A program made the translations under genes and the position numbers. This document shows positions 18,209 to 25,960 of a DNA stretch of 57,223 nucleotides, in pieces (position 1 is the first letter of the stretch; each line of letters starts with the position of its first letter). The stretch lies in assembly GCA_001465015.1 (NCBI GenBank), contig LNEO01000237.1, positions 1 through 57,223 on the forward strand, written 5' to 3'. The notes beneath the pieces were generated by a model. The model was given only the letters and a program-made list of their open reading frames with translations, was not told where the DNA came from and did not search any database. Source of the DNA: Deltaproteobacteria bacterium Ga0077539 (GTDB lineage: Bacteria > Myxococcota_A > Polyangia > Polyangiales > Ga0077539).

Positions 18209-19471
18209 ATGTCCTCTCAACCAGGCTCGGCTGTCGAGGTTCACTGGCTGCCCCGGCTGCGTTGGGCGGCGGTGCTCGCCCTGCTTGCGTCCATCGCGGC
18301 GACGAAGTTTCTTCTCAACGCGCCGTTTCCTCTCGAGCCGATGGTGGCGGTCGTGGCGGTCATCGCCGCGATCAACGTCGCGCTGCTCGTGACGCTGCGG
18401 AAACGTCGCACGATTTCGGCTCGCGCGGTGACGATCAACCTCTTGGCGGACACCGCGGCGCTCACGGCCCTGCTCGTGTGGACGGGCGGCGCGATGAACC
18501 CGTTCACGACGCTCTACTTGCTTCACGTCGCGCTCGCGGGGGTGCTCGTCGGACGGGCGCAGAGCCTCCTGGTCGCGTCATTCGCAGTGGTGTGCTTCGG
18601 CGCGCTGCTCGTGGCGAGGCCCGAGGCCATTCACGTGTGGCACTCGGCCTCGATGTTCGACCTGCACGTCAAGGGCATGTGGCTCGCGTTTGCGCTGACG
18701 GCGTGGGCCGTTTGGTTCTTCGTGAGCCGCGTGTCCGACGCGCTCAAGCAACGCGAGCGCGACCTCGCGCTGGCGCAGCTCGACATGGTGCGCGCCGAGC
18801 GCCTCGCCGCCGTCGGAACGCTCGCCGCCGGCGCCGCCCACGAGCTCAACACGCCGCTCGGCACCGTCATGATCCTCGTGGCCGAGCTGCGAGACACCCT
18901 GGGCGAAAAACCCGAAGCGCTCGCGACGCTCGCCACCGTTCGCGCCGAACTCGCGCGGTGCAAGACGATCCTGTCGCGCATGCGCCCGCTCGAAGCGACA
19001 GAGATCGCCTCCGAGCGGGTCGCGCTCGCTGGCTTCGTCCGCGAGTGCGCCGAGCGTTGGGGCTCCGCGCACGGCGACTGCGTCGTGGACGTCAGGATCG
19101 AGGCCGCCGTCGAGCCGGTGAGCGTGCACGTCGGGCGCGCCGCGTTCGAGATGGCGCTCGTGGGGGTGCTCGACAACGCGCGCCGGGCGCACCGCGATCG
19201 ATCGATCATCGAAGCCATCGTCGTGAGCGTGACCGCGACCGCGAGCGAGTGCCGGATCACCGTGCGCGATTTTGGGCCGGGGATGAGCGACGAGGTTCGC
19301 GCGAGGGCGGGCGAGCCGTTCTTCACCACGCGAGAGCCGGGCGACGGCATGGGCCTCGGGCTCTATCTCTCTCGCGCGACCCTCGAGCGCGCCGGAGGAA
19401 GGCTCGAGATCGAGAGCGCCCCCGGCGACACCCGCGTCTCGTTGGTCCTCCCCGTCGCGCCGCGGGAGTGA
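18209..19471 (+). CDS. regB: RegB/PrrB-type redox-sensing histidine kinase
   Basis: A 420-aa membrane kinase from ATG 18209. About six hydrophobic segments occupy residues 15-175. Between them is the quinone-binding signature GGAMNPF (93-99) of RegB. The H-box is TLAAGAAHELNTPLGT with His211; a Cys follows in ELARCKTIL (Cys251), matching the redox-active Cys of RegB in the dimer interface. N, G1 and G2 boxes are DNARRAHRD, DFGPGMSDE and GMGLGLYLS. In Rhodobacter, RegB senses ubiquinone pool redox state and Cys oxidation and phosphorylates RegA. The pair is in one operon. Function as a redox sensor is strongly suggested by both motifs; its regulon here is unknown. Confidence 0.88.
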   Translation: MSSQPGSAVEVHWLPRLRWAAVLALLASIAATKFLLNAPFPLEPMVAVVAVIAAINVALLVTLRKRRTISARAVTINLLADTAALTALLVWTGGAMNPFTTLYLLHVALAGVLVGRAQSLLVASFAVVCFGALLVARPEAIHVWHSASMFDLHVKGMWLAFALTAWAVWFFVSRVSDALKQRERDLALAQLDMVRAERLAAVGTLAAGAAHELNTPLGTVMILVAELRDTLGEKPEALATLATVRAELARCKTILSRMRPLEATEIASERVALAGFVRECAERWGSAHGDCVVDVRIEAAVEPVSVHVGRAAFEMALVGVLDNARRAHRDRSIIEAIVVSVTATASECRITVRDFGPGMSDEVRARAGEPFFTTREPGDGMGLGLYLSRATLERAGGRLEIESAPGDTRVSLVLPVAPRE

Positions 19472-19511
19472 TCGTCGCTGCGCCGATGCGGGCGAGGGCG
19501 CGCTGCGACCG

Positions 19512-20750
19512 CTACGCCAACCAACGATCGGGGATGCTGTCCGCGAGCAGCTCTCCCACGCTGAGCGAGACGAACTGCTGGTCTTTCGCGAGCTCTCTCG
19601 CGAACGCGCTCGCGCCGAAGCCGCGGGCGACGACGAGCGCGTCGGGGTAGCTCTTCGAGAGGATCACCGCGGTTCGAAGGTTCGCCCCATCATCGTTGCT
19701 GCCGAGGACGAAGACGGGCTCGTGCGACGCGCAGCGCTCCGACGCCCGGGCCCAGACGCGCGGGTCGGTGAGGTCGCCGTCGATGAGCTCGGGCGCGATC
19801 GCCTCACGTTCGCCAGCGTTTTCGCAGTACTCGGCGTACGATCGGGTGGCGCGCTCGTCGATCACGACGACCGTGCGCAGGCAGTGCGAGTTGCGTCGGT
19901 GCAGCTCGGCGAGCACGGTCTGTCCGAAGCGTCCGAAGCCCCCGACGACGAGCGCGTCGCAGCCGGGCGTCTTCTCGAAATGGGGCATCAGCACGCTCTG
20001 GACGAGGTGCGAGGCGGCGATCTGGTGCGAGTTGAAGAGGACGCACTCGGTCGCGACGCGGGTCTTGTCGAGGGACCTCGCGAAGCGAAGATCCCCCACG
20101 TGAACGACGGTCCTCGCTGCGATCTGCGGCGCGCGGGCGAGGATCTTCGTCGCCGCGTCGAGGTTGGCGAAGTCGTCACCCGTGAGCAGCATCACGCGCT
20201 CGGCGCGTTCGAGCGAGAGGCTCTCCAGGATCGCGTCGTCCGTGATGTCGCCGAGGATGATGTGCGCTCCTCGGGCGCTCGCGAGGGGAATGTTGGGATT
20301 GTCCGCGCGCTGTTCGACGATGAATATCGGGACGCTCGGTCGCCGCTCTTTCAGTCGCTGTAGGTAGAGCATCGAGAGTCGTCCGCAGCCTGCGAGCACT
20401 ACGTGCGAGCGCGTCCTGCGCAGCGCCCAGAGGTCCGCGCGAAAGAACTTCAGGACGCCTTCGGTGACGGCGCCTGCGGTGACCGCTGGCGCTGCGAAGA
20501 AGGCGAACCACAACAGGGCGCGGGCGAGCGGCGGACCACCAGCGGGCAGTCCGAGGTCGACGCCGGCGAGCACGAAGAGGCCCAGCGTGTAGTAGAACTT
20601 CACCGCGAGCGGCTCGGCGAGCAGCGCGGGGCGTTGCGCGGTCACGCCGCCGAGCGCGAAGCCCGCGAAGCCCGCGACAAAGACGAACACGAGCAAGGCT
20701 CCACGCCAGCTCACGATCCGCCGAAGCACATGAAGAAGTAGCCCGTTCAA
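19512..20750 (-). CDS. RCK/TrkA-N domain channel-like protein with altered pore loop
   Basis: A 412-aa protein with two hydrophobic N-terminal segments (LLVFVFVAGFAGFALGG; ALLWFAFFAAPAVTAGAV) flanking a pore-like loop (KFYYTLGLFVLAGVDLGLP). The potassium filter TVGYG is absent; the matching place reads LAGVDLG. Two RCK N-type Rossmann domains follow: HVVLAGCGRLSMLYLQRL (about residue 115 on) and CDALVVGGFGRFGQTVLAEL (about 265 on). RCK domains gate potassium channels or Trk transporters through NAD(H), nucleotides or ions. The paired RCK layout resembles BK, MthK-like dimers and CASTOR/POLLUX proteins. It is convergent with regB. It may conduct another ion or serve as a sensor without conduction. 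Confidence 0.8.
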   Translation of the reverse strand: MNGLLLHVLRRIVSWRGALLVFVFVAGFAGFALGGVTAQRPALLAEPLAVKFYYTLGLFVLAGVDLGLPAGGPPLARALLWFAFFAAPAVTAGAVTEGVLKFFRADLWALRRTRSHVVLAGCGRLSMLYLQRLKERRPSVPIFIVEQRADNPNIPLASARGAHIILGDITDDAILESLSLERAERVMLLTGDDFANLDAATKILARAPQIAARTVVHVGDLRFARSLDKTRVATECVLFNSHQIAASHLVQSVLMPHFEKTPGCDALVVGGFGRFGQTVLAELHRRNSHCLRTVVVIDERATRSYAEYCENAGEREAIAPELIDGDLTDPRVWARASERCASHEPVFVLGSNDDGANLRTAVILSKSYPDALVVARGFGASAFARELAKDQQFVSLSVGELLADSIPDRWLA

Positions 20751-20815
20751 CGCAGCGGCTGAGTGTACACAGCGCCGCGCCGAATGGGGACCCGCCCCGC
20801 GCGCGGGCCGCGCCG

Positions 20816-22000
20816 CTACCGTTCGTTGCCGAACGGGTCTTGAAATCGTGGGTCCGTGGTGAACCCGCGGTCCGTGAGCGAGCGCAGAAACGCGAGGACG
20901 TCCTCGCGCTCTTGCGCGGTGAGCGTAAACCCGCGGATCAGGTCGCTCTTGAGCGGGCTCATCGAGCCGTCGCCTGCGTTGGGGCCGGACGCGATGCGCC
21001 TGCCACCCGCGGCGTAGTGATCGATGACGGCCTCGAGCGTGGGGATCGAGCCGTCGTGCATGTAGGGCGCCGTGAGCTCGATGTTGCGCAGCGACGGCGC
21101 GCGGAAGCGACCCATGTCTTCAGGGCGGTTGCTCACGTCGAAGACGCCGCGGTTGGGCTCGGGGTACGCGCCTCGTCCGTCGATGTTGTAAAGCCCGTTG
21201 TTGTGAAACGCCGCGTCGCGCGGGGGCGCGCCGACGTGCACGGTGGCGTCGGAGAAATTGAACCCCGCGTGGCAGTGGTAGCACTCGAGCCGCTCGGAGT
21301 TGAAGAGGTCCAGGCCTCGCTGCGCGCTCTCGGTCATCGCCGCGCGATCGCCGCGGATGAAGCGGTCGTAGGGCGCGTTGTAGCTGAGCAGCGTGCGCTC
21401 GAAGGACGCGATGGCGCGCGTGACGTTGGTCACGGTCACCGGGTCTGCGTCCGCGGGAAAAGCCACGCGAAACATGCGGACATAGAGCGCGTCGTCGCGC
21501 AGGCGGCGCAGCAGCTCGTTCTCTTGTCCCGAGAGACCGAGCTCGACGGGATCCGAGCCGAACATCGGGATGAGCACCTGCCGCTCGAGCGAGACTTGCA
21601 GCGGGTTGGCCCAGGTGAGGGCGCTCGCGTAGCCGACGTTGGTGAGGCCCATCGCGTTGCGGGGCGTGTTTTGTCCGGTCGAACCGCGGGAGACCTCGCG
21701 ACCGTCGCTGAAGGCGAGAGAGGGCAGGTGGCAGCTCCCGCACGACTGCGTCTGATTGAGGCTGAGTCGACGGTCGAAGAAGAGCCGCCGCCCGAGCCGC
21801 GCCTTCTCAGCGCTCATCGGGTTGTCGCTCGGCGCGTACGGTTCAGGAACCCCCGCCGGAAGGTTGTAGGGATACCCCACCGGAGCGTCGTTCGAGTCGA
21901 TGGGTGCGCATCCGAACCCCAGCGCCCCCATCACCGCTGCGCACAGCAATGACGATCGGGCGCGACGTTGAAGCGACGCCTGGTGAGGTCCCGTCGCCAT
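20816..22000 (-). CDS. mbnH: MbnH-type di-heme cytochrome c peroxidase/MauG-family enzyme
   Basis: A 394-aa secreted enzyme from ATG 22000; the ATG overlaps the mbnP TGA (ATGA). A lipoprotein-type signal ends GFGCAPIDS. Two c-type heme sites are present: CGSCH (about residue 95) in SCGSCHLPSLAFSDGR and CYHCH (about 240) in ECYHCHAGFNF. A Met/His-bearing segment before the C-terminus (APYMHDGSIPTLEAVIDHY) is the canonical CcpA/MauG motif. Published work on the methanobactin-associated pair shows MbnH forms a high-valent di-heme state that converts a Trp of MbnP to kynurenine. Its direct coupling to an MbnP gene supports that role over plain peroxide detoxification. It acts in the periplasm. 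Confidence 0.88.
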   Translation of the reverse strand: MATGPHQASLQRRARSSLLCAAVMGALGFGCAPIDSNDAPVGYPYNLPAGVPEPYAPSDNPMSAEKARLGRRLFFDRRLSLNQTQSCGSCHLPSLAFSDGREVSRGSTGQNTPRNAMGLTNVGYASALTWANPLQVSLERQVLIPMFGSDPVELGLSGQENELLRRLRDDALYVRMFRVAFPADADPVTVTNVTRAIASFERTLLSYNAPYDRFIRGDRAAMTESAQRGLDLFNSERLECYHCHAGFNFSDATVHVGAPPRDAAFHNNGLYNIDGRGAYPEPNRGVFDVSNRPEDMGRFRAPSLRNIELTAPYMHDGSIPTLEAVIDHYAAGGRRIASGPNAGDGSMSPLKSDLIRGFTLTAQEREDVLAFLRSLTDRGFTTDPRFQDPFGNER

Positions 22001-23007
22001 CACTCGACCCGGAAGAACCGCTGCGTCCCTGCCGACGCGCCACCAAACGGGATTCCGAGCGCAGAGAAGATGGGGCCGCACTCGGGGTCGGTCGCGCCGG
22101 ACATGCAGCCCGGAGCTCCCGAGGCGTTCATCTCGAGGTTGGACATCGAGACGAGCGCGGCGAGGTCTGCGACGATGCGGTTGGTGGCGGGGTTGAAGTT
22201 GTCGAGCGAGACCTCGCCGACGTTGGGCGCCGAGCAAGGATTGACCGGTCCCGCGTTGTTACCCATGCAGCCCGTGCTGCCGAGATGGATGTTGAAGCCC
22301 ATGGGCAATCCTGCGGTGTTTCCGTCGATCTTCAAGAACTTGTAGCCCGAGTTCCACGCCCACCACATCGCCGAGAGGTTGAGCGGCGCGGGCGAGCTCG
22401 ATGGCTCGCGGTGGTTGAGCATGAAGGGCACGCCGAGCTTGAATTTGATCCCACGAATCGCTGACGTGATCGTCGTCGCGGCGCGGGCGCGGATCTCGCT
22501 GTTGGTCTCCGGTGATCCTTCGGCGGCGCAGGCGCCGGTGTCGTTTTCGAAGTCGAGCAGCGCGACGTTTTGCCCTTGAAACGCGCCCATGGTGTCGATC
22601 GTCAACGGCACCTCGCCGTCGGCGGTCACGAGCCGAACGTCGTGAACGTAGAAGCGAAAGTCCTTCGGCGTCCACGTCGACGCCGAGCCCATCCCCATCA
22701 TGGGATACGGCTGGCTGCAGGAGAACATCTGCGAGCCGACCATGCCTGCGAAGCGAATCGTGTATGCAGTGCCGGACGTTGGAGCGTCCGTCGGCGTGCT
22801 TGCGTCCGCCGCGTCCGTGGGCGTGGTGGCGTCCGCTGCGTCCGAGGCAACGGCGCTGTCACCGACGTCCGAGGCGACCCCGCTATCGCCCGCGTCCGTG
22901 GGCACGGGAGCCGGCGCACAGGCGCCGAGCGTGGCGAAGGTGATCACCGTGGTGCCGAAGCGCGCGAACGAAGTTGGAGACGAGAGCCTGGAGTGTGAGG
23001 ACTTCAT
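22000..23007 (-). CDS. mbnP: MbnP-type copper-binding lipoprotein (metallo-mystery pair protein)
   Basis: A 335-aa lipoprotein; ATG 23007 gives a clean signal peptide (MKSSHSRLSSPTSFARFGTT) ending in lipobox LGAC; another ATG lies at 23013. A linker of DAGDSGVASDVGDSAVASDA-type repeats covers about residues 35-80. The globular domain has family hallmarks: WTPKDFRFYVHDVRLV, GQNVALLDFENDTGAC, IRGIKFKLGVPF, AMWWAWNSGYKFLKIDG and FNIHLGSTGC...NPC. Cys pairs at GCMGNNAGPVNPC and GCMSGATDPEC fit the four-Cys motif used to define the family. MbnP binds copper at a site that depends on a Trp-derived kynurenine made by MbnH. No methanobactin precursor or MbnT receptor is seen near it. Confidence 0.88.
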   Translation of the reverse strand: MKSSHSRLSSPTSFARFGTTVITFATLGACAPAPVPTDAGDSGVASDVGDSAVASDAADATTPTDAADASTPTDAPTSGTAYTIRFAGMVGSQMFSCSQPYPMMGMGSASTWTPKDFRFYVHDVRLVTADGEVPLTIDTMGAFQGQNVALLDFENDTGACAAEGSPETNSEIRARAATTITSAIRGIKFKLGVPFMLNHREPSSSPAPLNLSAMWWAWNSGYKFLKIDGNTAGLPMGFNIHLGSTGCMGNNAGPVNPCSAPNVGEVSLDNFNPATNRIVADLAALVSMSNLEMNASGAPGCMSGATDPECGPIFSALGIPFGGASAGTQRFFRVE

Positions 23008-23094
23008 GGGCATGCGTTCTATTGTGAGAGCCACCGACGCGAAAGAGCGATTCTCTGCCGGGCGTTGCGACAGATTGCCGCACCCGGTGCGCGG

Positions 23095-23742
23095 TCAGTC
23101 CGCGAGCTGCCGTTGATCGCCGCGCGCGTGTTCGAGGCGATCGAGAAACTCCGAGCGGGAGATGACCTCGCAGCCGAGCGACACGAGGTGATCGGTCCGC
23201 ACCTGGGCGTCGAGCAATCGGAAGCCGCGCTCGCGAAGCCGCTCGACGAGGTGCACGAACGCGACTTTGGACGCGTCGGTTCGGCGATGAAACATGCTCT
23301 CGCCTGCGAACACCCCGTCGAACGCGATGCCGTAGAGGCCGCCTGCGAGCTCGCCGTCGTCGCTCCAGCACTCGACCGAGTGCGCCCAGCCCAGGTCGTG
23401 CAGCTCGGTGTACGTCTGTCGAACGACGGGCGTGATCCAGGTACCGCCGTCGCGCGCCGTGGCGCAGCCCTCGATCACCCGGTCGAACGCCTGGTCGAAC
23501 GTGACCGTGAAGGTCCCCCGTCGCACTGCTTTTCGCAGCGATCGCGACCACGGCGGCTCTCGATCGAGCGAGAACACCGCGCGCTCTTTCGGGCACACCC
23601 ACGGGATGATCCTGGGGTTGACCGGCCACGGAAAGATCCCGCGTCGATAGGCAGAGAGCACCATCGACGGGTTCATCGTGCGCGACACCGCCGCGAGCTC
23701 GTCGCCACCCAGCTTTCGAACGTCCGGAAAATACACGGTCAT
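23095..23742 (-). CDS. aat: Leucyl/phenylalanyl-tRNA--protein transferase
   Basis: A 215-aa enzyme that adds Leu or Phe from aminoacyl-tRNA to proteins with basic N-termini, marking them for the ClpS/ClpAP N-degron pathway. ATG 23742 (MTVYFPDVRKLGGDELAAVS) is chosen; the frame stays open to 24414 but upstream residues are not like Aat. Family hallmarks: YRRGIFPWP near residue 32-40, IIPWVCPKERAVF, TWITPVV and Y.ELHDLGWAHSVECW with ELAGGLYGIAFDGVFAGESMF, the catalytic core. Length is slightly shorter than E. coli Aat (234 aa). Stands alone between mbnP and a divergent outer-membrane gene. Confidence 0.95.
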   Translation of the reverse strand: MTVYFPDVRKLGGDELAAVSRTMNPSMVLSAYRRGIFPWPVNPRIIPWVCPKERAVFSLDREPPWSRSLRKAVRRGTFTVTFDQAFDRVIEGCATARDGGTWITPVVRQTYTELHDLGWAHSVECWSDDGELAGGLYGIAFDGVFAGESMFHRRTDASKVAFVHLVERLRERGFRLLDAQVRTDHLVSLGCEVISRSEFLDRLEHARGDQRQLAD

Positions 23743-24110
23743 CGCCGGCGGCTCGACCGGCGGAAAGGCAGCGGACGCTTGTCTGTGGCTCGTCGCGGTC
23801 ACGACGACACGAGGCGTAGCACGTCCGCGACGATCGGTCTCTGCCCCCGCGCGCTCGCACGCTCGACGGTCGCGAGCTCCGCTCGGAGCGCGTGCCACGC
23901 TGTGCCTCCGCTCCGAGGAATGTTGCGCGAACGCCGTGCGTCCGTTGTCGCTTTGGGAGGCTATGGCCGGAGGACTGACGCGATCTGCCTGTTCGTGTCG
24001 AGCGCGAATCAACGGCAAAATCCCTGTTGAATCGAGGGAGACCCCGTCCGTGATCCAGCGACGCGGCTCGCGCCGTCCGTTGGGGTACGGCCTTTGCGTT
24101 CGGGTTGGGC
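23743..24110. other. Intergenic region, no gene seen
   Basis: 368 bases between the divergent aat and the outer-membrane protein gene. Frames on both strands are open but encode Arg/Ser-rich shadow sequence. No hairpin terminator or clear repeat was noticed. It must carry promoters for both neighbours, but no confident -35/-10 pair could be read. Confidence 0.5.
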
Positions 24111-24155
24111 ATGACGCCACGACCCGCTCGCAATTCGCTCTGCGTCGAACGCTCG

Positions 24156-24875
24156 ATGGTGCGGCGGGCGGCGTGGATCTCTGCGAGCGTGGCGCTGATC
24201 GCGAGCCGTCCGGCGGCCGCACAGACCGCTCCGCGTGATGCGGCCAATCCGAGCAGCGGCGCGAGCGCGAGCGGTCCTTCGGCGGCGATCGCTGGTCCGG
24301 CGGGGCGACAGACGCTCGTTCCGCGCCGCGCGCCGCGCCGAAATCGATGGTCGATGACCCTGTCCTGGGGCGGGTCTGCAGGGGTCGCCGGTCCGCTGGG
24401 GTTGGTCGGTACATACGTCGAGTTTCGACCCTGGCGATATGTGGGTATCGCTGGTGGAGTCGGCGGTGGCGGAAGCTTCGGCCCGGCCGCGGGCGCCTGG
24501 CTCTCGATCGACCCGATTTCGCTGCGCGCGGTGTCCCTCGGCGTCGACGCGAACGCTTCGATGAACCTCGCGCTCGTTCAAACGTCGGTCATTCCAGGCC
24601 GCCCCAACTTTCCAGCGGTGAGCGGATGGTTGGGGGTGGGAGCGCACGTGCAAATTCGCCCGAATCGGTCGGTGTTCGTGCGGATCGGCGGCGGCTATCA
24701 GTGGTTGCTCGACGTCCAGCGCTACCGGATGGGGACCGACAACGAGCTCGCTGCCGCAGGATTGCCGGAGTTTTTCTTCGCGACCCCGATCGACGCCGTC
24801 CGGGCCGCGGCGCGCAACGAGAGCTACGGGCTCCCCTACGCGCACATCGATTTCGGAACGTACTGGAAACTCTGA
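24156..24875 (+). CDS. Outer-membrane beta-barrel-like protein
   Basis: A 239-aa exported protein. The signal peptide (MVRRAAWISASVALIASRPA) ends with AAAQ, a type I cleavage site; ATG 24156 is preferred for this reason, with ATG 24111 as an alternative adding 15 residues. After a Ser/Ala/Pro-rich linker the body has Gly-rich amphipathic strands (WSMTLSWGGSAGVAGPLG, YVGIAGGVGGGGSFG, AVSLGVDANASMNLAL, GWLGVGAHVQIRP, VFVRIGGGYQWLL) and ends in an aromatic strand (AHIDFGTYWKL), which matches outer-membrane barrels. No specific family is recognised. Upstream of the FHA gene, same strand, 86 bases. Confidence 0.7.
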   Translation: MVRRAAWISASVALIASRPAAAQTAPRDAANPSSGASASGPSAAIAGPAGRQTLVPRRAPRRNRWSMTLSWGGSAGVAGPLGLVGTYVEFRPWRYVGIAGGVGGGGSFGPAAGAWLSIDPISLRAVSLGVDANASMNLALVQTSVIPGRPNFPAVSGWLGVGAHVQIRPNRSVFVRIGGGYQWLLDVQRYRMGTDNELAAAGLPEFFFATPIDAVRAAARNESYGLPYAHIDFGTYWKL

Positions 24876-24961
24876 CCCCGCTCGGTGCGCCACCCAAAGG
24901 GGCTCGAGGGCATTTCACTCTGGGATTACAGCGCCGGGTTCTGTTAGTGTCATGCATCGTT

Positions 24962-25888
24962 ATGGGCGTGGTCGCCTCGGATCACGGACTGGTTGCGCTT
25001 CCGTCGCGGGCCCTCATCGGCCGCTCGTCGTCGTGCCACGTTCGACTCGAAGATCGTACGGTCTCTGCCGAACACGCGGTCCTCGCGTACGTCCGCGGCC
25101 GGTGGTCACTTCGCGACCTGGGCAGTCGCAACGGAACGCGCGTCGATGGCACCCTCTTGAAGGCCGGCGAGCGCATCGAGCTCAACCGCGGCGCTTCGAT
25201 CGAGTGCGGATCGAGCGCGATGAAGCTCGTCGAAGACGGCGCGCCCGGCCCCGCGGTCGTGCGCCCTGACGGCTCGGTCATCGAGAGCGGAGGGAGCGTC
25301 CTCGCGATGCCTTCGCCCGAGACGCCGCTCGCGACCGTCGTTCAAGGCGGGGGCGGCTGGGTGGTCGAGCTGGCGGACGGCGTCAAGCCGTTCGTCGACG
25401 GCGACACCTTCGAGATCAACGGCGAATCGTGGCGCGCCCTCGCGCCCAACGACGAGAGCGCCGATGTGCGCTCGACCGTACAGCCGCTGGAGACGCCGCT
25501 CGTGCTCGCCAGGTTGACCCTCGAGTTCTTCTCCTCGCGCGACGAAGAGTTCGTCGAGGTCCTCTTGCGCGAGCCCAACCAGCGGATCTCTGCGCGCGCC
25601 GCCAACTACCTCCTGATGGTCCTCGCCCGCGAGCGCGCCGCGGACGCTCAACTGCCCGACGCCGATCGAGGGTGGGTGTACTCGTCGGACCTCGCCAAGA
25701 AGCTCTCGTTCGACCTCGAGCGCCTCAACGTCGAGGTGTTTCGCGCCCGTTCTGCGCTCTCGACGCTGGGCGTCGTCGACGCGGGCCGGATCATCGAGCG
25801 CCGCGCGGTCACCCGTCAGCTCCGCCTGGGCACCGAGCGCTTCGTGCTCCCTGAGTCGCGACCGGCGAGCCATTCGCCCAACGAGTGA
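24962..25888 (+). CDS. FHA-domain regulator with C-terminal winged-helix-like region
   Basis: A 308-aa cytoplasmic protein. FHA domain about residues 5-85: strand and GR motif (RALIGRSSSCHVRL), phosphothreonine-binding RTVSAEHAVL, and DLGSRNGTRVDG, all canonical. FHA domains read phosphothreonine peptides made by Ser/Thr kinases such as those in this window. The last ~110 residues (RISARAANYLLMVLARERAA ... GWVYSSDLAKKLSFDLERLN ... RRAVTRQLRLG) resemble a winged-helix DNA-binding domain, as in SARP/OmpR-type proteins. ATG 24962 is chosen as the first start giving the FHA fold; a GTG at 24947 is possible. It precedes pepP by 72 bases. A kinase-dependent transcription factor is the best guess. 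Confidence 0.75.
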   Translation: MGVVASDHGLVALPSRALIGRSSSCHVRLEDRTVSAEHAVLAYVRGRWSLRDLGSRNGTRVDGTLLKAGERIELNRGASIECGSSAMKLVEDGAPGPAVVRPDGSVIESGGSVLAMPSPETPLATVVQGGGGWVVELADGVKPFVDGDTFEINGESWRALAPNDESADVRSTVQPLETPLVLARLTLEFFSSRDEEFVEVLLREPNQRISARAANYLLMVLARERAADAQLPDADRGWVYSSDLAKKLSFDLERLNVEVFRARSALSTLGVVDAGRIIERRAVTRQLRLGTERFVLPESRPASHSPNE

Positions 25889-25960
25889 CCCCGGGCCTCT
25901 TTGGCGCCAGCGACGGTCGAGCCCGCAGCGGGCGCTCGTTCGCGCTACACTCCGCGGCGC

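Noticed and set aside
23743..24414. N-terminal extension of aat
   Set aside because: Arg/Ser-rich and overlaps the divergent outer-membrane gene; Aat begins normally at ATG 23742.
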